Assembly: GCA_947492375.1 (NCBI GenBank)
Contig: CANLMI010000002.1
Coordinates: forward strand, 249,529-313,528
Length of the DNA: 64,000 bases
Direction: 5' to 3'
Origin: an uncultured Kordiimonas sp.
Lineage (GTDB): Bacteria; Pseudomonadota; Alphaproteobacteria; Sphingomonadales; Kordiimonadaceae
Shown here: positions 52,886-60,799 of the stretch, one piece after another
Layout of the letters: each line of letters starts with the position of its first letter
Numbering within the stretch: the stretch's first letter is position 1
Notes under the pieces: generated by a model
What the model saw: only the letters and a program-made list of their open reading frames with translations
Told to the model about the DNA's origin: nothing
Databases searched by the model: none
Made by a program: the position numbers and the translations under genes

Positions 52886-55393
52886 ATGAACAAAACACTT
52901 GTTTCATCAACAAGCTTAATAGCGCTTGCCTTAGGCTTATCGGTCCAAGCCCACGCTCAAGACACACAAGATAACGACGATGGCTGGGAACTAGAAGAAA
53001 TCATCGTTACAGCACAGAAAACAGAGCAAAGCCTTCAGGATGTTCCGACGGCTGTTTCTGTGTTAAGTGCAGATGCAATCGAAAAGGCTTTTCCCAGCAA
53101 TAATCTGGAAAGCTTAACAACTTTAATACCCTCGGTTAGTTTCCGAAAAGGTTCAACTAATGCAAACTCTGCTATTACCATCCGCGGGATTGGTACAATT
53201 TCATTTTCAGACGCCGCTGAACCAAGTGTCGCAACAGTTGTTGACGGTGTTGTTCTAGGGCGCTCGGGCCAAGCATTTGGCGATCTGTATGATATTGCCC
53301 GTATTGAAGTATTACGCGGCCCTCAAGGCACTCTATTTGGAAAAAATGCATCAGCAGGTGTTGTTAATATCGTAACACTTGAACCAAATCAGGAAGAACT
53401 GGAAGGCTATATTTCCGCATCATACTTTGAAGACCAGGAATATCGCCTCAAAGGTAGAGTGTCCGGACCTATCACTGATACAGTCGCAGCCAGCCTTACC
53501 GTTAGCCGTAGTGAATTTGATGGCTTCATTAGAAACCTTGCCAACAATCGTGATGTCAATGGCTATGATCGTTGGGGCGGCCGGGCACAAGTCCTATGGC
53601 AACCTGACGACAGTTTCAGAGCATTATTCACCTACGAGCATAACGAAACAGACGATGATTGCTGTGCAGACATTCCTGCCTTAGCGGCAAATAATGGCAG
53701 GTTTGCAGATTCACTTGCACCTCCCGGAGGGCAAGGCATTGTATCAAACGGTAACGAGCGTCCTATCGCTGATATTCAACTCGATACTCGCGTTATTGAT
53801 CAAGATTTTGAAACACGTACCATCAATAATTTTGATGCTTTCTCAATCAATTTGGAAAAAGAAGCATTTGGCGGCCATATCCTAACCTCAATTACATCTT
53901 TCCGCGAATGGTCAAATACTGAATTCCGTGAAGGTGATTTTACATCAACAGGCGGGCAATCGGACCAGTCGGTATTTGGTGTCCCGTTTCTTCTTCATGA
54001 TGTCGGAACACGCGATAATAGCCAGTTCAGTCAGGAACTCAGAATACAGGCACCTGAAGACTCTGCCATCAATTATCAACTAGGCGCTTATTATTTTGAC
54101 CTTCAGATTGAGTCAGACTTTACACGCGAAGCAAGCTGCCAAAACAATGGCGGTCAAAACCAACCTATTCTGGATGCGAACCCGGGCCTAACCTGTAATG
54201 CTAACGATATCGTATCAGCAACCAACTTTGCATTTGTAGATTTTGACAACTTTGCCCTATTTGGACAGGCTGATTACGATATAATCGAAGGCCTGAATAT
54301 TTTTGCGGGTGCGCGCTGGACAAGAGATGAGGTTTCTTTTGTTAACAGCCGCGTCAATAATGACCCGTTCGGGCGCCAAGGTGTTGGTGTGCGACCTGAT
54401 TTACCAAACAGCCAATTTGGCTTTGGCTCTGGTGGGTTCGCTGTTCCCAATACCAATGTTCCAACCGGCGAATTAGATGCCGATGGTAATCCAATATTAA
54501 TTAGTGTTCCTGCGTTTTCAGGTGAGACAACAGAGAATGACTTTTCTGTTCGTGCCGGTTTACTGGCTGACCTGGGCCAGCTGTTTGAAGCAGACGAAAA
54601 CTACGGGAGTATATATTTTACCTACGCACAAGGCTATAAAGGTCCTGCGTTCAATGTATTCTTTAACCAAGGTGTAAATGATACTGTTCCAATCGGCCCT
54701 GAAACTTCTGATCATTTTGAAATCGGCTATAAATATGCTGGATCGCGCCTTGCATTTAATCTTGCCCTTTATCACACAGATATATCGGGTTTTCAGGCAA
54801 ACTCATTTGATAACTCAACGGGCGTTACCATTACGCGGCTTACAAACGCTGGTGATGTGCGCACGCAAGGTATTGAATTTGATGCAAGTTGGGCAGTGCA
54901 CGAATACTTAACCGTTTCAGGATCATTCGCCTTAAACGATGCTGAAATTGTGGCTTTTAATTCTCCGATTGATCCCACCACTGGACAGCCTGAGTTTCCA
55001 GACGGCGTATTCAGCGGCGTAGATTTGTTATTCTCACCGGATTTCAACTGGAATATCGGCGGTGACTTCCATTACCCGGTTAATGATGAGTTAGAGCTGA
55101 ACATTACAACGACTTTCTCACATGTGGATGAACAAGAAAGCTTCCTGCCAGGTGGCAATCCTGACCCAACTATCAATCCGTTTCCTCTTCCTGCCCAAGG
55201 TTTGCTACCGGATTATAATCTATGGAACTGGACTGTGGGCGTGACTTACAAAGAAAAATACTCCTTAACGGTTATTGTTAATAACCTGTTGGACGAATCT
55301 TTTGTAACGACCAACTCAGGTGATGTATTTAGATTCCAAATTCCACGTGAAGCAGACAGATATTTCGGGGTAAACTTCCGCGCAGACTTTTAG
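52886..55393 (+). CDS. TonB-dependent outer-membrane receptor
   Basis: An 835-aa receptor with a signal peptide (SLIALALGLSVQAHAQ). A TonB-box-like segment (LEEIIVTAQKTEQSL) and a plug domain follow (DVPTAVSVLSADAIEK, ITIRGIGT, IEVLRGPQGTLFGKNASAGVV). A 22-strand barrel ends YFGVNFRADF with the terminal Phe. The strong ribosome-binding site GAGGAGGGGA precedes the ATG. Position between the sulfo-sugar genes and sulfite dehydrogenase suggests uptake of a glycoside such as sulfoquinovosyl glycerol; this is inference, since the barrel gives no substrate. Confidence 0.93.
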   Translation: MNKTLVSSTSLIALALGLSVQAHAQDTQDNDDGWELEEIIVTAQKTEQSLQDVPTAVSVLSADAIEKAFPSNNLESLTTLIPSVSFRKGSTNANSAITIRGIGTISFSDAAEPSVATVVDGVVLGRSGQAFGDLYDIARIEVLRGPQGTLFGKNASAGVVNIVTLEPNQEELEGYISASYFEDQEYRLKGRVSGPITDTVAASLTVSRSEFDGFIRNLANNRDVNGYDRWGGRAQVLWQPDDSFRALFTYEHNETDDDCCADIPALAANNGRFADSLAPPGGQGIVSNGNERPIADIQLDTRVIDQDFETRTINNFDAFSINLEKEAFGGHILTSITSFREWSNTEFREGDFTSTGGQSDQSVFGVPFLLHDVGTRDNSQFSQELRIQAPEDSAINYQLGAYYFDLQIESDFTREASCQNNGGQNQPILDANPGLTCNANDIVSATNFAFVDFDNFALFGQADYDIIEGLNIFAGARWTRDEVSFVNSRVNNDPFGRQGVGVRPDLPNSQFGFGSGGFAVPNTNVPTGELDADGNPILISVPAFSGETTENDFSVRAGLLADLGQLFEADENYGSIYFTYAQGYKGPAFNVFFNQGVNDTVPIGPETSDHFEIGYKYAGSRLAFNLALYHTDISGFQANSFDNSTGVTITRLTNAGDVRTQGIEFDASWAVHEYLTVSGSFALNDAEIVAFNSPIDPTTGQPEFPDGVFSGVDLLFSPDFNWNIGGDFHYPVNDELELNITTTFSHVDEQESFLPGGNPDPTINPFPLPAQGLLPDYNLWNWTVGVTYKEKYSLTVIVNNLLDESFVTTNSGDVFRFQIPREADRYFGVNFRADF

Positions 55394-55425
55394 GGTGGCG
55401 AATACGAATAACCACTAAATATTTT

Positions 55426-55459
55426 AAAAGACTTGTAAATATTGTTTTATGAGTCTTTT
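55426..55459 (+). terminator. Probable terminator after the TonB-dependent receptor
   Basis: AAAAGACT (55426-55433) pairs with AGTCTTTT (55452-55459), followed by further T residues. The loop is long (18 nt), so efficiency is uncertain. It starts 33 nt after the stop. Confidence 0.55.
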
Positions 55460-55501
55460 TTATTTTCAAAGCTTCTCTAACTCAGAAAAGAAAACATAGA
55501 C

Positions 55502-56713
55502 ATGCCGACAAATCATAGCAGAAGACATTTCATGGCATCAATGGGAGCTGCGAGCGCTCTATTACCCGCCTCCTCTTTGCTGGCAGACGCTATATATAGC
55601 CAACAAGGGGAAACCATTGACCCGGCGCAATCCAAACCTGGCCTAACCCTTTTAGGGGACCGACCAGTCAACATGGAAACACCGCCACACCTGCTGGATG
55701 ATGATATCACGCCCTCAGAGCGATTATTTGTACGCAACAATGGCCTGCTTCCCGACGAAAAAGATATAAACATTCACGATTGGACACTTGAAATAGACGG
55801 CGAAGTAGAAAACCCGCTTTCCCTGTCTATTAATGACCTGAAGTCGCAATTTAAAGTTGTCACAAAACGCATGGTTATAGAATGCGGCGGCAATGGCAGG
55901 CGCTTTTTCACTCCGGGCGCATCAGGCAATCAATGGACATTTGGCGCTGTTGGCTGCCCAGAATGGACCGGCGTTAGGCTGCGCGATGTTCTAAACGCTG
56001 CCAAACTCAAACCAAGCGCCGTTTATACAGGGCATTACGGTGCTGATATTCACCTTTCTGGCGACCCGGAAAAAGCACCTTTGTCCCGCGGGGTACCAAT
56101 ATCAAAGGCTATCGAAGAACATTCGATGATTGTTTGGGCGATGAACGGTGAAGACCTTCCGCTTCTTAACGGCTATCCTTTACGTCTTATCATCCCCGGT
56201 TGGCCCGGCTCTTGCTCACAGAAGTGGCTGACACGTATCTGGGTCCGCGACCAGATACACGATGGCCCCAAGATGGGCGGAAAATCATATCGGGTTCCCG
56301 CATACCCTGTCCCGCCAGGTACCAAAGTGCCAGATGAAGATATGAAAATTATCGAAAGTATGCCGGTAAAGTCACTGATTACCTATCCTAAAACAGGCAC
56401 AAAAATAAACCGCGCAGAAACTACAACCATTCGCGGCCACGCTTGGGCCGGCGATATTGCAGTTCAATCCGTTGATATTTCGCTGAACTTTGGTGCAACA
56501 TGGATTCCCACCAAACTTTCCCCCGCTGTTAACAAGTATGCATGGCAACGTTGGAGCGTGGAAATCCCTCCTCTTCATCAAGCTGGTTACTATGAAATAT
56601 GGGCGCGGGCTACCGATAATAACGGGGTTGCTCAACCCCCAACAACACCGGGATGGAATCCAAAGGGATACCTCAATAATATGCAACACCGTATCGCAAT
56701 GTTTGCTCTATAA
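55502..56713 (+). CDS. sorA: Tat-exported sulfite dehydrogenase molybdopterin subunit (SorA-like)
   Basis: A 403-aa molybdoenzyme of the sulfite oxidase family. It has a Tat signal (SRRHFMASMGAASALLPA). The molybdenum-ligand Cys128 is in MVIECGGNGR. The pterin-binding segments include PLLNGYPLRLIIPGWPG, and a C-terminal Mo-co dimerisation domain follows (IRGHAWAGDIAVQSVDISL). It oxidises periplasmic sulfite to sulfate and passes electrons to the cytochrome encoded next. In this cluster the sulfite comes from the monooxygenase. Confidence 0.92.
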   Translation: MPTNHSRRHFMASMGAASALLPASSLLADAIYSQQGETIDPAQSKPGLTLLGDRPVNMETPPHLLDDDITPSERLFVRNNGLLPDEKDINIHDWTLEIDGEVENPLSLSINDLKSQFKVVTKRMVIECGGNGRRFFTPGASGNQWTFGAVGCPEWTGVRLRDVLNAAKLKPSAVYTGHYGADIHLSGDPEKAPLSRGVPISKAIEEHSMIVWAMNGEDLPLLNGYPLRLIIPGWPGSCSQKWLTRIWVRDQIHDGPKMGGKSYRVPAYPVPPGTKVPDEDMKIIESMPVKSLITYPKTGTKINRAETTTIRGHAWAGDIAVQSVDISLNFGATWIPTKLSPAVNKYAWQRWSVEIPPLHQAGYYEIWARATDNNGVAQPPTTPGWNPKGYLNNMQHRIAMFAL

Positions 56714-56743
56714 CCCCTTAACCTCAGATGAGGAACAATTGTT

Positions 56744-57226
56744 GTGAAACTATATTTAGTGTCAGTTATTATAAGTCTCATCCTTATTAGCGCTTGCTCT
56801 GAGAAAAATAGCACGTCTATTAATAAAAAAACCGGTAAACACCCGGCACCAACAACAGAGCAGCTCTCGGCTCAACAATTTGCGCGCATAAAAAAAATTG
56901 CTGATACCTGGCAATCTCAACCGCTATATTCGGTCCCGTACGATACAATCGACCCCAACATTAGCGTCAGTATAGAAGCAGCTAGTTCCAGATTTAATCC
57001 AGATGATGAATACTGGGGGCTTCCGCGCGATAATGGAACGGAAGAGTTAGTCGCTGCATATTGTAGCGCTTGTCATAGCCTCAGAATAGTTATGCAACAA
57101 CATGCGTCTCAGTCTCGTTGGGACGAACTTCTCAACTGGATGGTAGAAAAACAAAATATGCCCCCTCTCGAAACAGAAGACCGCGACCATATATTAAATT
57201 ACCTAGCTAAACATTTTTCCAACTAG
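56744..57226 (+). CDS. sorB: Cytochrome c lipoprotein subunit of sulfite dehydrogenase (SorB-like)
   Basis: A 160-aa lipoprotein with lipobox LISAC (Cys18) and one heme c site, AYCSACHSL (Cys107, Cys110, His111). A likely axial Met is in KQNMPPLETEDR. It starts with GTG, preceded by GAGGA, 30 nt after the SorA stop, so the two form an operon. It accepts electrons from the molybdenum centre and passes them to the respiratory chain. Confidence 0.88.
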   Translation: MKLYLVSVIISLILISACSEKNSTSINKKTGKHPAPTTEQLSAQQFARIKKIADTWQSQPLYSVPYDTIDPNISVSIEAASSRFNPDDEYWGLPRDNGTEELVAAYCSACHSLRIVMQQHASQSRWDELLNWMVEKQNMPPLETEDRDHILNYLAKHFSN

Positions 57227-57375
57227 TAATATCCTTCAGATACTGAAAATTTAGATATGTAAATATTTTGAACATTGAGTAAATTTATTCTTAATATTCC
57301 ACCTGCATTCAGCGCTCTACCTTAAGACACGAGAGCACCAAGAATATACGGTTTCTCAGACTAACGGGGTTACAT

Positions 57376-57945
57376 ATGCCACAATTCCCACCCGTCATTA
57401 TCTTAGCAGGCGGTAAAAGCGAACGCTTCGGCGTTCAAGATAAAGCAACAGCAAAACTGAACGGTCTTGCTCTTATTAACCACATGATCAGCCGGTTAAA
57501 GTTACAAACCAATACAATATGTATTTCTGGTTCCAAGGCCTATGGAGCAAATCTTACGGTCATTCCAGACACGCAAGCTTTCAACGGACCCGCAGCCGCC
57601 TTACATGCTATCGCAGAGCATTTTCAAGACATACAATATTTTATAACCGTCCCTGTCGATGCACCGTTTATCCCAAATGACTTAGTACCAACTTTACAAG
57701 CGCACGGCCCAACTACAATCGCCAAAACACAAGAGGACATCCATCCAACAGTAGGTATTTGGTCTACCGATACATTACGCCAATATTTTTCCAGCCTCGA
57801 CACAGGGGCAAACCCTTCACTTCGAAAAATCGCAGAGGTCTGTAATTGCACCTATGCTGATTTCCCTAACGCAGGCCAATTCCTTAATATAAATTCTAAA
57901 GCCGATTTAAAATTAGCAGAGAGCTATTTATCAAAGAGCCAATAA
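57376..57945 (+). CDS. mobA: Molybdenum cofactor guanylyltransferase MobA
   Basis: A 189-aa nucleotidyltransferase. The GTP-binding start is PVIILAGGKSERFGVQDKAT, with VIPDTQAFNGPAAALHAIAE and the metal site VPVDAPFIPNDLV. It converts Mo-MPT to the MGD form. Its location between two molybdoenzyme loci is meaningful mainly for the nitrate reductase, which needs bis-MGD; SorA uses the non-guanylylated cofactor. It is convergent with the nasS gene. Confidence 0.9.
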   Translation: MPQFPPVIILAGGKSERFGVQDKATAKLNGLALINHMISRLKLQTNTICISGSKAYGANLTVIPDTQAFNGPAAALHAIAEHFQDIQYFITVPVDAPFIPNDLVPTLQAHGPTTIAKTQEDIHPTVGIWSTDTLRQYFSSLDTGANPSLRKIAEVCNCTYADFPNAGQFLNINSKADLKLAESYLSKSQ

Positions 57946-57967
57946 GGTTAACTCGCCAACCATAACT

Positions 57968-59233
57968 TTATCCGCTCCAGCCAAAGTCCTGTAGGTCAAT
58001 TTTGAAGTTATGACGCATAAAACTTTCCATATACGATGTAAGTTGCCTCGGGTTGAAACAATGGCCATCAAAGAATATTGTGTCAGCAATCTCAATATCA
58101 TCGCTTAGCTTACCCATTATATTGGAACGCGCGCCGTCTAATCTGTAATCTTCTTCCGGATATGGAATATTAAGCTCGTTTGCTGCGTCACGGTAAACTT
58201 CAGGCAAATAGGCGTGCTCAACAATTGTACGGGCATTGATCGGTTGATCAATCTGCCCCCAACGAGCCATTTGTGTCAAAAACCATAATGCATGTGATCG
58301 CCAAGGGAAATTAGCATGATTTTCTTGAAATATCAGTGAACGACTACCTTCCATAATGTTGGAAGCAACAGGGCCGGCTCTTTGTAGCAAACTGCTAGCA
58401 ATAACGCCCACATCTAATCCAAGATACGATGTTGATGCTAAAATATCTATGGCTTCTTCCAAATGATCAGCTCGCGTCAGCCAATTCACCGCCAATAGCA
58501 GGCTTTTCACCATAGCCCTATGGGTTCTTGGGTTTTGTTGTGCCCAACCATGCCCAACAGCTAGAACCTTTTCCGGCATATGGGTCCAAATATCTCGCGA
58601 CCTTAAAATCGGATAACCAACATCTTCAGCCATTGCAATCGTATTCCAAGGCTCTCCAACGCAAAAAATATCAACTTTACCATTCCGCATTTCTTCTACA
58701 AGCTGATCTGGATTAGAAACAAGAATTCGAACATCACGGTCAGGATCAATGCCTTCGCTTGCAAGCCAATAACGCATAGCATAATTGTGCGATGAATAAG
58801 GAAAAACCACGCCAATTTTCAAGGCTTCTGCCTGAGTTAGAATACGCTCTCGAATTATAGACTTTAGGGCCTTGGCAACATTTTTTGCATTATAAGGTGC
58901 CGTGTCTAATTGTTCGTGTATTTGCTGGCGCAACAATTTTGATACTGTAATTCCATTGCCATTTAGATTTATCGAAAACGCAGTCACAAGCTTTTCTATA
59001 GAAAATGTATTTGCTAGCCAACTTGCAGGCACCATGGGCGCCAGAACATGACCTGCCTGTAATCTACCACCCGCGAGCTTATCACGCATAACAGCCCATG
59101 ATCTTTCACGCACCAGTTCCACATCCAGACCGTTTTGAGCAAAAAAGCCTTTCTCTTTGGCTATAATAATCGGCGCCGCATCACTTAATCGCATAAAACC
59201 AATGCGCAATTTATCAGAAACATACCCACCCAT
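57968..59233 (-). CDS. nasS: NasS-type nitrate sensor (NrtA/CmpA-like binding protein)
   Basis: A 421-aa protein of the nitrate/bicarbonate-binding family (LRIGFMRLSDAAPIIIAKEK, GVVFPYSSHNYAMRYWLASEGIDPD given as residues 142-166, VDIFCVGEPWNTIA). It has no signal peptide, which marks the cytosolic NasS sensor rather than a transporter subunit. Its start overlaps the nasT stop (TAATG). NasS sequesters NasT until nitrate or nitrite binds, so it is the off-switch of the nas operon. Confidence 0.88.
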   Translation of the reverse strand: MGGYVSDKLRIGFMRLSDAAPIIIAKEKGFFAQNGLDVELVRERSWAVMRDKLAGGRLQAGHVLAPMVPASWLANTFSIEKLVTAFSINLNGNGITVSKLLRQQIHEQLDTAPYNAKNVAKALKSIIRERILTQAEALKIGVVFPYSSHNYAMRYWLASEGIDPDRDVRILVSNPDQLVEEMRNGKVDIFCVGEPWNTIAMAEDVGYPILRSRDIWTHMPEKVLAVGHGWAQQNPRTHRAMVKSLLLAVNWLTRADHLEEAIDILASTSYLGLDVGVIASSLLQRAGPVASNIMEGSRSLIFQENHANFPWRSHALWFLTQMARWGQIDQPINARTIVEHAYLPEVYRDAANELNIPYPEEDYRLDGARSNIMGKLSDDIEIADTIFFDGHCFNPRQLTSYMESFMRHNFKIDLQDFGWSG

Positions 59234-59844
59234 TACAATCCCCCTTCACCATCGAAAAGGCTTGCAACTTCGAGCATACTTTCAGCAATTTCCTTAATGG
59301 TTTTGCTTTGCTTCATTGCCATTTTTCGCATTGCAACATACGCGTCATTTTCAGACAAGCTTCGCTTTTGCATCAAAAGGCCTTTAGCCCTCTCAATAAC
59401 TTTACGCGCCTCAAGGTCTGCTTTCGACTTTTCGAGATCTTGCCAGAGCGCATTGAACATTTTGAAGCGCTCAATTGCGATTTCAAGCACTGGCAAAACC
59501 CGCTCGCGTGAGAGGCCATCCACGATATAGCTACTAACACCAGCCCTCACCGCTTCCTTTGCGAGAGCACCATCACCTTTTTCAACAAACATCACAATTG
59601 GTCGGGGATTATTGCGCGCAACAATTTGCAAGTTCTCAATCGTATCCCGTTCAGGGCTTTCGCAATCAATTATGATTGCGTCAGGTTGGGATCGTTCAAT
59701 TTTGTCTAAAAGGTCGGCACCGGATTTCAGTGCAACATGTTGCACAACCGCAGCGCCCTGAAGCCCTGCTTCTACAATTTTAGCGCGCTCCATATTGCTA
59801 TCAAGCAACAAGACAAACAATGGTGGTTCATTCAGGATATTCAT
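59233..59844 (-). CDS. nasT: NasT-type ANTAR antiterminator response regulator
   Basis: A 203-aa protein. The receiver-like domain spans about 1-120 (FVLLLDSNMERAKIVEAGL, DAIIIDCESPERDTIENL). A C-terminal ANTAR RNA-binding domain follows (ARKVIERAKGLLMQKRSLSE, with NDAYVAMRKMAMKQ). It would bind a two-hairpin leader RNA upstream of the nitrite/nitrate reductase operon and prevent termination. That leader is outside the window to the right. The start at ATG 59844 is preferred; a TTG at 59883 would extend it by 13 residues. Confidence 0.9.
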   Translation of the reverse strand: MNILNEPPLFVLLLDSNMERAKIVEAGLQGAAVVQHVALKSGADLLDKIERSQPDAIIIDCESPERDTIENLQIVARNNPRPIVMFVEKGDGALAKEAVRAGVSSYIVDGLSRERVLPVLEIAIERFKMFNALWQDLEKSKADLEARKVIERAKGLLMQKRSLSENDAYVAMRKMAMKQSKTIKEIAESMLEVASLFDGEGGL

Positions 59845-59941
59845 GTCAGTATCAAAACTAGAGTTAGAGCCTATGTTAATCAAATTATCTTAGAGGCAAT
59901 TGCGTGACTTTCCAGATGTTTCTTTAATTCTGTTTGCCGCA

Positions 59942-60799
59942 TCAGGCCGCAGCATCAATTGCATACTGTTTACTGACCGTTCCATGCAAAACACTGCTAC
60001 ACCTGAATACATCACCGACTGCTATTAAAACAGGGTTATCTGTTATAATCTCCAGAGTGCACAGTGATGTAAGCGTTTCCCGGTGAAACATCTGTCCTTC
60101 ACGTGCGATCGCTTCACCAATGATTACTGGTGTTGCCGGATCCATACCGCTCATAATTAAGGTTTTCCCAAGTTTCCTCGCCATTCTACCCCCCATATAT
60201 ATCATTAATGTTGTTTTGCCGTCCGCATATGCCTCCCAGTTCTTATCGGGCATAGCGCCTTTTGAACCATAAGCAGTGACAAATTTCACACCATGTGCAT
60301 GCTTGCGGTGAGTAAGTGACATTTTGATCTCTGATGCCATTGCAGAAGCGGCAGTAATACCGGAAACAACATCAACCTCTACACCAGCCTGTTCAAGTTT
60401 TTCAATCTCTTCGCCAGTACGACCAAATATCATTGGATCACCGACTTTCAAGCGAACAACATGCTTACCTGCCTTTGCAAGGTCAATTATTAACGATGTA
60501 ATATCCTGCTGGCGGCATGACGCTTTCCAGCCACGCTTACCCACTGAAAAAAATTGTGCTTTAGGATTACCAAGCTCTAAAATTTCGCCTGTTACTAGAT
60601 CATCAAATAGAATAGCATCAGCTGATTGGAGCGATTTAATAGCACCAAGCGTTAGATAATCCACACTACCGGGGCCAGCTCCCACAATAGATACTTTGCC
60701 TTTATCCCCAAGATTAGTGCCTCTGGTCAAATATCGCCAAACTCGACTTAAGGGTTGTCCACGCTCTATACGCCCCCCCATATTTACAGGTTTACGCAT
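59942..60799 (-). CDS. cobA: Uroporphyrinogen-III C-methyltransferase (siroheme synthesis)
   Basis: A 285-aa SUMT. Motifs are VSIVGAGPGSVDYLTLGAIK, LFDDLVTGEILEL, VRLKVGDPMIFGRTGEEIEKL and VVSGITAASA. It makes precorrin-2, the precursor of the siroheme needed by the NirB nitrite reductase. It lacks the CysG dehydrogenase/chelatase half. Its ATG lies inside the end of the nasA gene (8-nt overlap), so it is part of the nitrate operon. The unusual 35-residue N-terminal extension before the first motif might mean a later start. Confidence 0.92.
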   Translation of the reverse strand: MRKPVNMGGRIERGQPLSRVWRYLTRGTNLGDKGKVSIVGAGPGSVDYLTLGAIKSLQSADAILFDDLVTGEILELGNPKAQFFSVGKRGWKASCRQQDITSLIIDLAKAGKHVVRLKVGDPMIFGRTGEEIEKLEQAGVEVDVVSGITAASAMASEIKMSLTHRKHAHGVKFVTAYGSKGAMPDKNWEAYADGKTTLMIYMGGRMARKLGKTLIMSGMDPATPVIIGEAIAREGQMFHRETLTSLCTLEIITDNPVLIAVGDVFRCSSVLHGTVSKQYAIDAAA

